A stretch of 64,000 bases of DNA, taken from positions 248,001 through 312,000 of the forward strand of contig FNPS01000002.1 of assembly GCA_900107365.1 (NCBI GenBank), read 5' to 3'. A model generated the notes under the pieces. That model searched no databases and was not told the DNA's origin. It saw only the letters and a list, made by a program, of their open reading frames with translations. Numbering within the stretch: the stretch's first letter is position 1; each line of letters opens with the position of its first letter. The translations under genes and the position numbers were made by a program. This DNA is from Flavobacterium aquidurense (GTDB lineage Bacteria > Bacteroidota > Bacteroidia > Flavobacteriales > Flavobacteriaceae). This document shows, one piece after another, positions 52,576 through 61,361 of the stretch.

Positions 52576-53118
52576 TTGACAAACGAGAAGGAATTTATAG
52601 CACAATTATTAGATCCTAAGACGCAGAATGTTGCGTTTCAAAAACTCTTGTCTGATTATCAAAAACCGTTGTATGCTCATATTCGAAACATTGTTTTGAA
52701 TCATGATGATGCCAACGACGTTTTACAGAATACTTTTGTAAAAGTTTTTCAGTATCTAAAAAGCTTTAAAGGAGAAAGTAAGCTCTTTTCCTGGATGTAT
52801 CGTATCGCCACCAATGAAGCACTAACTTTTCTAAACCAAAAAGCAAAGCTAAACGGAATAACATCTGAAGCATTGCAAAACAAGACCATCGACAATTTAA
52901 AAGCTGATGTTTATTTTGACGGAGATGAAATTCAGATTAAACTCCAGAAAGCAATTGTCACTTTGCCGGAAAAACAACAATTAGTCTTTAAAATGAAATA
53001 TTTTGAAGAATTAAAATACGAAGAAATTGCAGAAATCTTAGGAACCTCAGTCGGCGCATTGAAAGCTTCTTATCATCATGCAGTTAAAAAAATTGAATTA
53101 TATGTTACGTCAAATTAA
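52576..53118 (+). CDS. ECF-type RNA polymerase sigma factor
   Basis: A 180-residue sigma-70 family factor. Region 2 is at about residues 25-90 (HDDANDVLQNTFVKVFQYLKSFKGESKLFSWMYRIATNEAL in parts). Region 4 is at about 120-175 (LPEKQQLVFKMKYFEELKYEEIAEILGTSVGALKASYHHAVKKIE in parts). The only plausible start is TTG at 52576; a nearby ATG is out of frame and closes at once. It heads a three-gene set with a putative membrane anti-sigma and a Spy-like protein, so it likely answers envelope stress. Confidence 0.93.
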   Translation: MTNEKEFIAQLLDPKTQNVAFQKLLSDYQKPLYAHIRNIVLNHDDANDVLQNTFVKVFQYLKSFKGESKLFSWMYRIATNEALTFLNQKAKLNGITSEALQNKTIDNLKADVYFDGDEIQIKLQKAIVTLPEKQQLVFKMKYFEELKYEEIAEILGTSVGALKASYHHAVKKIELYVTSN

Positions 53119-53151
53119 ACCTTTTGTAACTAATCCTATCTTATAGACATT

Positions 53152-53568
53152 ATGAAAGCATTTAAATTAGAAAACGAACCGAAAATAAAAACTGGATTTA
53201 AAACTCCGGATCATTATTTTGATGATTTATCGGCAAAAGTTTTACAGCAAATAAACGAGAAAAAAGAAATAAAAGTAATTCCGATTTACAAACGTAAAAA
53301 AGTGCTTTCGCTGGCTGCTGCAGCAGCAATTGTAATAGGACTGATGATTCCTGTAGTAAACAATTACAATGCAACATCAAAAGAACTGGACGAAGCTACT
53401 TTAGAGACTTACTTATCGTATCAATCGAATTTAAATCAATATGATTTAGCAAAAGAACTTGACACTAAAGACATTGATAAAATTGGCAAAGGTGTTGCTC
53501 TTGAACAGGAAACCCTTGAAGATATTTTGTCTTCGAACCCTAATATTGAAAATCTAATTTCAGAATAA
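53152..53568 (+). CDS. Putative membrane anti-sigma factor
   Basis: A 138-residue protein: cytosolic N-terminus of about 47 residues (FKTPDHYFDDLSAKVLQQINEK), one membrane helix at about 50-68 (VLSLAAAAAIVIGLMIPVV), and a periplasmic C-terminus. The 33-base gap after the sigma gene and the topology fit an anti-sigma factor. There is no zinc-binding HxxxCxxC motif, so the assignment is by position and topology. Confidence 0.72.
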   Translation: MKAFKLENEPKIKTGFKTPDHYFDDLSAKVLQQINEKKEIKVIPIYKRKKVLSLAAAAAIVIGLMIPVVNNYNATSKELDEATLETYLSYQSNLNQYDLAKELDTKDIDKIGKGVALEQETLEDILSSNPNIENLISE

Positions 53569-53586
53569 AATAAAAAATTTAAAACG

Positions 53587-54048
53587 ATGAAATTCAAAAA
53601 CATACTACCGTTATTTATGTTCTTAATCACTTTTTCATTTTATGCCCAAAATGATAAAAAAGTAGATGAAAAGCGTGAGAAAATCAAAGCTTACAAAGTA
53701 TCTTTTTTGACTACAGAACTTGAACTTACTTCAACGGAAGCAGAGAAATTCTGGCCTATTTATAATGCTTTTGACGACAAACAATATGAATTGCGTCATG
53801 ATAAAATGAAGATGTACCTGAATAAACTTGATGATGATAAAATCAATTCGATTTCAGAAAAAGAAGCAGGAACACTTTTGTGCCAAATAGAAGGTACTGA
53901 TAAAGAGCTTTATCAATTGCGCGAAAAATACAATGCCAATTTAAAAAAGATACTTTCAGCAAAAAAGATATTAAAACTAAAAAAATCTGAAGATGATTTT
54001 AATCGAAAGTTGTTAAAACAATATCGAGATAAAGCAGCTAAAGATTAA
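53587..54048 (+). CDS. Spy/CpxP-like periplasmic protein
   Basis: A 153-residue secreted helical protein. Signal peptide to residue 20 (FSFYAQ). The mature part carries LTxxQ/E-type features (TTELELTSTEAEKFWPIYNAFDDKQYELRHDKM in parts), typical of Spy-related proteins in Bacteroidetes sigma/anti-sigma operons. Suggests an envelope-stress sensor or chaperone that works with the sigma factor two genes upstream. Confidence 0.83.
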   Translation: MKFKNILPLFMFLITFSFYAQNDKKVDEKREKIKAYKVSFLTTELELTSTEAEKFWPIYNAFDDKQYELRHDKMKMYLNKLDDDKINSISEKEAGTLLCQIEGTDKELYQLREKYNANLKKILSAKKILKLKKSEDDFNRKLLKQYRDKAAKD

Positions 54049-54064
54049 ACAAGAACAACAGCGA

Positions 54065-54110
54065 TAAGCCCCCTATATAATAATGCTTACTTTATTATTT
54101 AGGGGGCTTA
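54065..54110. terminator. Bidirectional terminator
   Basis: Stem TAAGCCCCCTA (54065-54075) / TAGGGGGCTTA (54100-54110) around an AT-rich loop. Confidence 0.8.
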
Positions 54111-54120
54111 TTATTTTATG

Positions 54121-55182
54121 TTATTTAAAACGAAGTCTTACTACTTTATTGTGACCCGCAGCAATAGCCGTATTTCTATTGATAAAACGAATTGTAAAAA
54201 ACTGTGAATCAGTAGACAATTGCGTCCAGTTTTCGCCACCATTTTGCGAATACTGTATTCCTTCTGAGCCTACACAAATGATTTCTTTACCATTTCCTCC
54301 CGGAACATACTGCACACATGAAGCATATCCAAATCCCATATTCTGACCTATTAATAACCAACTTTTTCCGCCATCTGTAGTAAAGGCTTTATTTCCTGAT
54401 TTTTTATTTGGAAGTTCGTAGTCGCCACCAGCAATGAATCCGTGCTTAGAATCATAAAAATCAGCTGTAAAAATACCAGTCATTGTTTTTCCCTGAACAA
54501 TAGGAGTTTCAACTACTTTCCAGGTTTTAGCTTTATCCGGCGAATAAAAAACACGGGCTTTTTTTCCTCCTGAAACTAGCCACGTTTCCTCTCCATTGAT
54601 TACGATATTTGTATTACTTGCTGCAAAAGCTGCTTCACCCTGAGCATTTGTTGGTAATTTATCCGATAAAATTTTTGTCCAGGTTTCTCCTCCATCACGC
54701 GTAACAATAATTGAAAAAGTATCTTCTGTTGGATCACCAATCGCAATTCCTTCCTTATCGTTCCAAAATTGCATACTATCATAAAAAACTTTTGGATTAA
54801 CTTCTTTATAAACCAATTTCATTTTATGATCTTTTTTCGAAACAGAATAAAGCAATGCAGGATTACCAACACTTAATAAAAAGACATCTTTTGAAGTTTG
54901 GGCAATACTTCTAAATTCTAATTTCAAGGTATCACGATAAATATGTTCTTCAAATTTTTCTTTTTTATCTAAATCATAATATCCAAATCTGGAATTGTCT
55001 CCTCCGTACCAAATCTTATTTTTGTCAACAACTATAGCTCTAATACTAATTTTATCTTGAAATAATGTGTCTACCTGCATTGATGTAAAACCACCATAAA
55101 ACACCTTATTATCCTTATCAGTCAATGTTTTAAAAGACATAAATAAAACAAAAGCACAACAAAACAACAATAATTTTTTCAT
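54121..55182 (-). CDS. BNR/YCF48-like beta-propeller protein (secreted)
   Basis: A 353-residue protein with an N-terminal signal (MKKLLLFCCAFVLFMSFKTLT). It has repeated sialidase-type Asp-boxes: TRDGGETWTK, SPDKAKTWKVV, TDGGKSWLLIGQ, SQNGGENWTQL. Six or so blades are expected; related to plant YCF48 and BNR-repeat proteins. No catalytic sialidase residues are seen. Probably a periplasmic or surface binding protein. Divergent from the Arg/Asn/Ser-rich lipoprotein gene. Confidence 0.85.
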   Translation of the reverse strand: MKKLLLFCCAFVLFMSFKTLTDKDNKVFYGGFTSMQVDTLFQDKISIRAIVVDKNKIWYGGDNSRFGYYDLDKKEKFEEHIYRDTLKLEFRSIAQTSKDVFLLSVGNPALLYSVSKKDHKMKLVYKEVNPKVFYDSMQFWNDKEGIAIGDPTEDTFSIIVTRDGGETWTKILSDKLPTNAQGEAAFAASNTNIVINGEETWLVSGGKKARVFYSPDKAKTWKVVETPIVQGKTMTGIFTADFYDSKHGFIAGGDYELPNKKSGNKAFTTDGGKSWLLIGQNMGFGYASCVQYVPGGNGKEIICVGSEGIQYSQNGGENWTQLSTDSQFFTIRFINRNTAIAAGHNKVVRLRFK

Positions 55183-55302
55183 ATAGGTTAAGATTTAGTT
55201 GTTGCTAAAATACAATTATTTATAACATCTGAAATACCTTTTGTTTTTTTTTCTGGCACAGTAATTGGATATCCCTGAATATTAATCTTAATATGATTTG
55301 CC

Positions 55303-56622
55303 ATGAAAGCCAAAGTACTTTTTTTAGTGTTACTAGCAATAGGTCTTAGCTCTTGTTCTGTACAAAGCCAAACCACTGTATATGCGAAAAATTCAGATAT
55401 CAGCGATAATTTAGATTTAAGAGCGGTTGCATCCATTTTTGGAGAATCGGCTAATCTTCAGGATTTCGAAAGACGTTTAAATGATCCAAAATATCAAATA
55501 TCAAATCTTGATTTAAACGGTGATGATCAGGTTGATTATCTTCGAGTAATAGAATCTGTAGAATCCAGAACGCACGTAGTAATTATTCAGGCCGTTCTTG
55601 ATCGTGATGTGTATCAGGATATTGCTACAATTGATGTAGAAAGAGATAATTACAATCAGGTAAACGTTCAGGTTGTTGGTAACAGTTATTTATATGGCGC
55701 AAACTATATTTATGAGCCTGTTTACAGTGTTGCTCCGGTAATTTATACTTCATTTTGGGTAACCAATTACAGACCTTATATTTCTACCTGGAACTGGGGT
55801 TATTACCCAACCTATTATTCTGCATGGAGACCTTATCCAATTTACAGATACAGAAACAACATCAACGTATGCATAAATGTAAATAATCATTACAATTATG
55901 TAAACACCAGAAGAAGCTACAGAGCTCCAGCTTTATACGAATCAAGACGTACTTACGGATATGAAAGAATGCGTCCTAACAATAGTTTTGCGCAAAGACA
56001 TTCAAACGTAAACAATAGATACGAATTAGACCAAAGACGTGTAGCAAGCAGAGAAACGAGTAGAAACTCAAATGTTTACAATAACAACAGATCTAACACA
56101 GACAGAGTTTCTGGTAACGATTCAAGAAACACAAACAGAGATAATAGTCAAAACAGAGTAAATTCTGACAGAAGTTATAATACAAATCCTGTTCCATCGA
56201 GAGATAATCAAAACAGAGTGAGTACGCCTTCAAGAGTTGAAAATACGCAAAGAACTGCAGAATCAAGACGTGATTATCCAGATAATAATGGTAATAATTC
56301 AAGAGGAAATGCTGAAAACAGAATGAATACCAACAGAACAGTTGCGACTCCCAGAACAGATGCTCCAAGAAATTATTCTGAAAATAATATGAATAACCCG
56401 AGAGGAAATTCTGAAAACAGAATGAGCACAAACAGAACGATGTCTAGTCCAAGAACAGAGTCTCCAAGAAATTACTCTGAAAACAGAGCAAATGCCGCAA
56501 GACCACAAAACACTCAAAGTGCTCAAAGGTCTGAAGCTCCAAGGGTAAGTCAGGAATCAAGAGGAAATCAATCGCAAAGAGAGAACAACTCAGGCTCAAG
56601 AGGCGGTGGCAGAAGAATTTAA
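55303..56622 (+). CDS. Lipoprotein with long Arg/Asn/Ser-rich low-complexity tail
   Basis: A 439-residue protein. Lipobox LSSC near residue 18. A folded N-terminal domain (about 30-185) contains LQDFERRLNDPKYQISNLDLNGDDQVDYLRVIES (in parts), with an EF-like DLNGDDQVDYLRV loop, and a Tyr/Trp-rich stretch (WNWGYYPTYYSAWRPYPIYRYRNN). Residues about 195-439 are tandem variants of NNNSRGNAENRMNTNRTVATPRTDAP, strongly basic. Likely outer-membrane or surface, possibly binding polyanions. Followed by a terminator. Confidence 0.85.
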   Translation: MKAKVLFLVLLAIGLSSCSVQSQTTVYAKNSDISDNLDLRAVASIFGESANLQDFERRLNDPKYQISNLDLNGDDQVDYLRVIESVESRTHVVIIQAVLDRDVYQDIATIDVERDNYNQVNVQVVGNSYLYGANYIYEPVYSVAPVIYTSFWVTNYRPYISTWNWGYYPTYYSAWRPYPIYRYRNNINVCINVNNHYNYVNTRRSYRAPALYESRRTYGYERMRPNNSFAQRHSNVNNRYELDQRRVASRETSRNSNVYNNNRSNTDRVSGNDSRNTNRDNSQNRVNSDRSYNTNPVPSRDNQNRVSTPSRVENTQRTAESRRDYPDNNGNNSRGNAENRMNTNRTVATPRTDAPRNYSENNMNNPRGNSENRMSTNRTMSSPRTESPRNYSENRANAARPQNTQSAQRSEAPRVSQESRGNQSQRENNSGSRGGGRRI

Positions 56623-56647
56623 AAAATCTCATTTATAAATAAATCAT

Positions 56648-56678
56648 AAGCACAATCTAACGATTGTGCTTTTTTTTA
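56648..56678 (+). terminator. Terminator of the Arg/Asn/Ser-rich lipoprotein gene
   Basis: Stem AAGCACAATC (56648-56657) / GATTGTGCTT (56662-56671) and a T-run. Confidence 0.87.
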
Positions 56679-56693
56679 TCTTTTTACTATTAA

Positions 56694-56726
56694 TTGACGC
56701 TAATATATTTTAAAACAGTAAATTTG
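56694..56726 (+). promoter_or_regulatory. Promoter of the KUP gene
   Basis: TTG at 56694-56696, 22-base spacer, TAAATTTG at 56719-56726. Supports the ATG at 56751. Confidence 0.6.
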
Positions 56727-56750
56727 CAACCGTCTTTTATAAAAATATAC

Positions 56751-58724
56751 ATGAGCGCAGCGCATAAAAACTTACACAGTAAGTTGTCTATTGGGGGTTT
56801 ATTGATCACATTAGGAATTATTTATGGAGATATTGGTACTTCTCCATTGTATGTAATGAAAGCCATACTTGGTGAATATGCAATTAATGCGGATATTGTT
56901 TTAGGTGGAATCTCTTGTGTCTTCTGGACCCTGACCTTACAAACTACCATAAAATATGTTCTTATTACACTAAGTGCTGATAATCATGGCGAAGGTGGTA
57001 TTTTTGCTTTATACGCCTTAGTAAAAAAAACCAAAATTCAGTGGCTCATTGTGCCCGCCATTATTGGAGGTAGTGCGTTACTTGCCGATGGAATTATTAC
57101 GCCGCCTATTTCGATTTCCTCTGCTGTAGAAGGAATCAGGGCATTTTATCCTACTATGGAAACGGAAACAATAGTTTATATTGTTATCGGAATCTTATTT
57201 GTACTATTTACCATTCAACAATTTGGAACAAAACTAGTTGGGAAGTTTTTCGCCCCAATGATGTTAATCTGGTTCGCGATGCTGGGAACACTGGGAGCAA
57301 TTCAAATAATGAATCATCCAGAGGTTATAAAAGCCGTTAATCCTTATTACGCTTATCATTTATTATCGATACACCCTGATGGTTTCTTCGTCTTAGGTTT
57401 TGTATTTTTATGTACTACCGGAGCTGAAGCGCTTTATTCTGACATGGGACACTGTGGAAGAAAAAACATCAGAATCAGCTGGATATTTGTAAAAACAACA
57501 TTAGTTTTAAATTATTTTGGTCAGGCTGCTTATTTAATTCACCACGAAGGAAGTACGCTACAACAATTAGGTGGAGAAAACGGAAATCCGTTTTATCTTA
57601 TCATGCCACACTGGTTTCTGCCATTCGGAATTGTAGTCGCTACTTTAGCAGCTGTAATTGCTTCTCAGGCCCTTATTAGTGGTTCATTTACTTTGATAAA
57701 TGAAGCAATGCGTCTGAATTTCTGGCCGAAAGTAAAAATTAAATATCCGACTGAAGTAAAAGGACAATTGTATATTCCATCGATTAACTGGTTGTTGTTT
57801 TTTGGATGTGTGGGCATCGTATTACACTTTCAAAAATCAGGAAATATGGAGCATGCTTATGGTCTTGCCATTATTTTATGTATGATCATGACTACCATTT
57901 TGCTGAATTATTACCTAATTATGAAACGTGTGAAACTATACTTTATGGTTCCCCTGATCACAATTTATTTATTAATTGAATTCAGTTTCCTTTTTGCTAA
58001 TATTACCAAATTTGCCGAAGGTGGTTATGTGACTTTAATCATTGCAATAATGCTGATTTCGATCATGACAATTTGGTATTTGGCTAAGAAAATTAACAAA
58101 AGCTACACTAAGATTATCAAGATTGATGATTACAAAAAAGTTTTAATGGAGTTGAGCGAAGATCTTTCTATCCCAAAATACGCAACGCACTTAGTATATA
58201 TGACTAATGCAAATCGTGTTGATGAATTAGAGGAAAAAGTAATTTACTCTATTTTGCAAAAACGTCCAAAAAGAGCTGATATCTATTGGTTTGTTCATGT
58301 AAACATTTTGACTGAACCTTATAAAACGCAATATAAAGTTACCGAAATAGCGAAAGACGATATCTACAGAATTGACTTTAATTTAGGATTTAGAGAACCT
58401 ACCAAAATCAATTTGATGTTTAGAGAAGTAATTCGCGACATGGTAAAACGTGGCGAAGTGGATATCACCAGCCGTTACGAATCATTGAACAAAAACAATA
58501 TTATTGGTGACTTTAAATTTGTATTGTCTGAGAAGTTTTTATCCAATGACAATGATTTAAGATGGCATGAAAATATTATTATGAACTCTTATTTCTTCAT
58601 CAAAAAATTAAGTTTGTCTGAAGAAAGAGCTTTTGGTTTAGACAGTAGTTCTGTAAAAATTGAGAAATTCCCAATGGTGCTTCACGCTCCGGAAAACATC
58701 GGATTGACGAGAATTATAAAATAA
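56751..58724 (+). CDS. kup: KUP-family potassium transporter
   Basis: A 657-residue potassium-proton symporter. The start at 56751 (MSAAHKNLHSKLSIGGLL) follows the promoter; the upstream frame does not match the family. The signature GIIYGDIGTSPLYVMKA (about residues 22-38) is diagnostic. About twelve membrane helices follow to residue 460 (including GGSALLADGIITPPISISSAVEG and the GAEALYSDMGHCGRK motif), and a C-terminal cytosolic domain of about 190 residues. Potassium uptake under low supply or osmotic change. Confidence 0.95.
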   Translation: MSAAHKNLHSKLSIGGLLITLGIIYGDIGTSPLYVMKAILGEYAINADIVLGGISCVFWTLTLQTTIKYVLITLSADNHGEGGIFALYALVKKTKIQWLIVPAIIGGSALLADGIITPPISISSAVEGIRAFYPTMETETIVYIVIGILFVLFTIQQFGTKLVGKFFAPMMLIWFAMLGTLGAIQIMNHPEVIKAVNPYYAYHLLSIHPDGFFVLGFVFLCTTGAEALYSDMGHCGRKNIRISWIFVKTTLVLNYFGQAAYLIHHEGSTLQQLGGENGNPFYLIMPHWFLPFGIVVATLAAVIASQALISGSFTLINEAMRLNFWPKVKIKYPTEVKGQLYIPSINWLLFFGCVGIVLHFQKSGNMEHAYGLAIILCMIMTTILLNYYLIMKRVKLYFMVPLITIYLLIEFSFLFANITKFAEGGYVTLIIAIMLISIMTIWYLAKKINKSYTKIIKIDDYKKVLMELSEDLSIPKYATHLVYMTNANRVDELEEKVIYSILQKRPKRADIYWFVHVNILTEPYKTQYKVTEIAKDDIYRIDFNLGFREPTKINLMFREVIRDMVKRGEVDITSRYESLNKNNIIGDFKFVLSEKFLSNDNDLRWHENIIMNSYFFIKKLSLSEERAFGLDSSSVKIEKFPMVLHAPENIGLTRIIK

Positions 58725-58744
58725 ATCAGTTATAAATAACTTAG

Positions 58745-58782
58745 AAAACACTCTTTTAAACTTTATCAGAGTGTTTTTTTTC
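58745..58782 (+). terminator. Terminator after kup
   Basis: Stem AAAACACTCT (58745-58754) / AGAGTGTTTT (58768-58777) and T-run. Confidence 0.82.
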
Positions 58783-58847
58783 TTTTAAATGAAAGTCGAA
58801 AAACAACAATCACAATTAAAAATTTAACTTTCAATCAATTAATAGTA

Positions 58848-58855
58848 CCTTTGCA
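58848..58855 (+). promoter_or_regulatory. -7 promoter element of the RsmB-like gene
   Basis: TACCTTTG, 15 bases upstream of the ATG at 58871. No TTG at the usual distance. Confidence 0.45.
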
Positions 58856-58870
58856 ACTCAAATAATTAAA

Positions 58871-60085
58871 ATGAGATTACACAGAAATTTAGTTTATACT
58901 ACCATCGATTCTTTAAATGCTATCTTCAATGAAGGAGAATATGCAGACAAAGTGGTAGCAAGAGCATTAAAAAAAGACAAACGTTGGGGAAGTTCTGACA
59001 GGAAGTTTGTTGCTGAAACAATATACGAAATTGTTCGTTGGAAAAGATTATACGCTGAAATTGCCGAAGTTAAAGAACCTTTTGACAGAGACAATTTATG
59101 GAGAATGTTTGCTGTTTGGGCAGTTTTAAGAGGATACCCTATTCCGGATTGGAGACAATTGGAAGGAACTCCTGAAAGAAAAATCAAAGGTCGTTTTGAC
59201 GAACTTTCAAAAACCAGAGCACTTAAAGAATCTATTCCGGACTGGATGGATGAATTGGGAGTAAAAGAATTAGGCGAAGCAGTTTGGTCTAAAGAAATTA
59301 CGGCTCAAAACCAACCCGCAAAAGTTATTTTAAGAACCAATACACTTAAAGGAACTAAAGAAAACTTAAGAAACACTTTGATGGATTTAAATATTGAAAC
59401 AGAATATTTAAAAGATCAGCCTGAAGCTTTAGTTTTGAAAGAAAGAGCAAACGTATTTTTAACAGATGCTTTTAAACAAGGACTTTTTGAAGTTCAGGAT
59501 GCCAACTCACAATTGGTTGCTGGTTTTCTTGATGTAAAACCAGGAATGCGTGTAGTGGATACTTGTGCAGGAGCCGGAGGAAAAACGTTGCATATTGCTT
59601 CTTTAATGGAAAATAAAGGACAATTAATTGCGATGGATTTGTACGAAAGCAAATTGAAACAATTAAAATTAAGAGCAAAAAGAAATGGTGCTTTTAATAT
59701 TGAATATCGTATCATTGACACTACAAAAGTGATCAAAAAATTACACGAAAAAGCAGACCGTGTTTTAATTGATGCACCATGTAGCGGTTTAGGAGTTTTA
59801 AAAAGAAATCCTGATGCGAAATGGAAATTACAACCTGAATTTATTGACAACATTCGTAAAGTTCAGTCTGAAGTTTTAGAGAGTTATTCTAAAATTGTAA
59901 AACCAGGCGGAAAATTAGTTTACGCAACCTGTTCTGTATTACCATCAGAGAATCAGGAACAAGTCGAAAAATTCTTAAAAACTGAAATCGGAAAACAATT
60001 TACTTTTATAAAAGATCGTAAAATTTTGGCTTCTGAGTCTGGTTTTGATGGATTTTATATGGCACTTATGGAGCGAAAAGCATAA
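58871..60085 (+). CDS. RsmB/NOP-family RNA cytosine-5 methyltransferase
   Basis: A 404-residue SAM-dependent enzyme, probably for 16S rRNA. Motifs of the family in order: VDTCAGAGGKTLHIASLM (SAM site, about residues 231-248), IDAPCSGLGVLKRNPDAKW (PCS motif with first Cys), and KLVYATCSVLPSENQEQVEKF (catalytic Cys in ATCS). The N-terminal domain of about 120 residues is Bacteroidetes-like. The target nucleotide is inferred from RsmB homology. Confidence 0.93.
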   Translation: MRLHRNLVYTTIDSLNAIFNEGEYADKVVARALKKDKRWGSSDRKFVAETIYEIVRWKRLYAEIAEVKEPFDRDNLWRMFAVWAVLRGYPIPDWRQLEGTPERKIKGRFDELSKTRALKESIPDWMDELGVKELGEAVWSKEITAQNQPAKVILRTNTLKGTKENLRNTLMDLNIETEYLKDQPEALVLKERANVFLTDAFKQGLFEVQDANSQLVAGFLDVKPGMRVVDTCAGAGGKTLHIASLMENKGQLIAMDLYESKLKQLKLRAKRNGAFNIEYRIIDTTKVIKKLHEKADRVLIDAPCSGLGVLKRNPDAKWKLQPEFIDNIRKVQSEVLESYSKIVKPGGKLVYATCSVLPSENQEQVEKFLKTEIGKQFTFIKDRKILASESGFDGFYMALMERKA

Positions 60086-60314
60086 AAAATAAATTCCAAA
60101 TAAAAAATTCCAAATTCCAACTTTAAAATTGGAATTTGGGATTTTTGTTTTTTTATTTTTAAAACATTTAGTCCCGGTGGGACATTTTTTCTCGTTGTCA
60201 CATTTTTTTTCTACCAACATTAAACTTCTAACGGAGTAATCTTGTAGTGATTTAATATAAAGGATCATTATCTCTTTGGACAGTATCAAATTGGAATTTT
60301 TTATTTGGATTTTA
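60086..60314. repeat. AATTCCAA-word hairpin and short palindromes
   Basis: AAATTCCAAATTCCAA (about 60104-60120) faces TTGGAATTTGGGATTT (60128-60145), a word hairpin that also acts as a terminator candidate. AGTCCCGGTGGGACAT (60170-60185) is a short palindrome of the kind seen at 8990-9235 and 26790-26900. Confidence 0.65.
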
Positions 60315-61355
60315 TCAAATCAGGCTTGGCTTTCTTAATAACTTTCCATTTTCATTTTCCTTGAATTTCGGAACAAAAACGATTTCTTTTGGTCTTTCAA
60401 ATTTATCTAAGACATCAAAAAAATCAGAAGCAAAATCTTGTTTTTCACCTTCAATAACCAGGATTAATTTCTCTCCTAAAGTAGCATCCGGTATACCGGT
60501 TACAAAAAATCTGGAATCTAGTTTTTCAATTAGCTTTGCTTCTATCTGTTCAGGAATTAGCTTCACTCCTCCACTATTAATTACATTATCAATTCTTCCT
60601 AAAAAAATAAATTGATTCTCTCTTATCACTTCAACCAAATCGTTTGTAACAATAGGCTCATCAGAAATAGATGGAACCGTAATCACCAGACAACCTCTAT
60701 CATCCTGTGCAATTTTTACATTTGGTAAAACCGTAAAAACACTTGCTCCTAATTTCTTTGCAGCAATATGAGTAATGGTTTCGGTCATGCCATAGGTTTC
60801 GTAAATTTCCGTTTTTAAAGGCAATAATTTAGCTTCAAGTGCTGAATCTAATTTTGCTCCTCCGATAATCAACTTTTTTACATTTTCTAAAGCTTCAATC
60901 GAATTCTGGACCTGTAAAGGCACCATGGCAACAAAATCATATTTGGTATCATTTAAAGCTAAGGGTTCTGTACTGGGTGTTACAATATCTAAATCGAGAC
61001 CTAAAATTAAACTTCGCACCAACATCATTTTGCCTGCAACAAATTTTACCGGTAAACAAAGTAAAGCTTTATTACGAGGTTCCAATTCAAAGAAATCTCC
61101 CGTAGCCAGTGCCGATTGAATCATGGCTTGTTTTTCTAATTTCACTATCTTAGGAAGACCGGTTGTTCCTGAAGTTCTCATTTCGATATACTCCTTGTTA
61201 TCGAACCAATCCAACAAAAATTCTCCTATTGCCTGTTCATTAGCATCTCCTTCTTTAATATAATCATAAGCCACCCTACACAAATCAATTGCGTTTAAAT
61301 GGTATCCATTTATCCTAAAATGGTTGTGAACGTTTTTGTGTGTTAATTCTAACAT
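60315..61355 (-). CDS. menE: o-Succinylbenzoate--CoA ligase-like (MenE) AMP-forming synthetase
   Basis: A 346-residue AMP-binding enzyme, short as MenE of Bacteroidetes. P-loop IEMRTSGTTGLPKIVKLEK (about residues 58-75), TYGMTETITHIA, FLGRIDNVINSGGVKLIPEQIE and the C-terminal lysine in ENGKLLRKP. Activates OSB in menaquinone synthesis, consistent with the isochorismate synthase and thioesterase at the left edge of the window. 6 bases separate it from the CPBP protease gene. Confidence 0.9.
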   Translation of the reverse strand: MLELTHKNVHNHFRINGYHLNAIDLCRVAYDYIKEGDANEQAIGEFLLDWFDNKEYIEMRTSGTTGLPKIVKLEKQAMIQSALATGDFFELEPRNKALLCLPVKFVAGKMMLVRSLILGLDLDIVTPSTEPLALNDTKYDFVAMVPLQVQNSIEALENVKKLIIGGAKLDSALEAKLLPLKTEIYETYGMTETITHIAAKKLGASVFTVLPNVKIAQDDRGCLVITVPSISDEPIVTNDLVEVIRENQFIFLGRIDNVINSGGVKLIPEQIEAKLIEKLDSRFFVTGIPDATLGEKLILVIEGEKQDFASDFFDVLDKFERPKEIVFVPKFKENENGKLLRKPSLI

Positions 61356-61361
61356 AAGTAT

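Noticed and set aside
55188..55436. An 82-codon minus frame between the BNR gene and the Arg/Asn/Ser-rich lipoprotein
   Set aside because: It overlaps the signal peptide of the real plus-strand gene.
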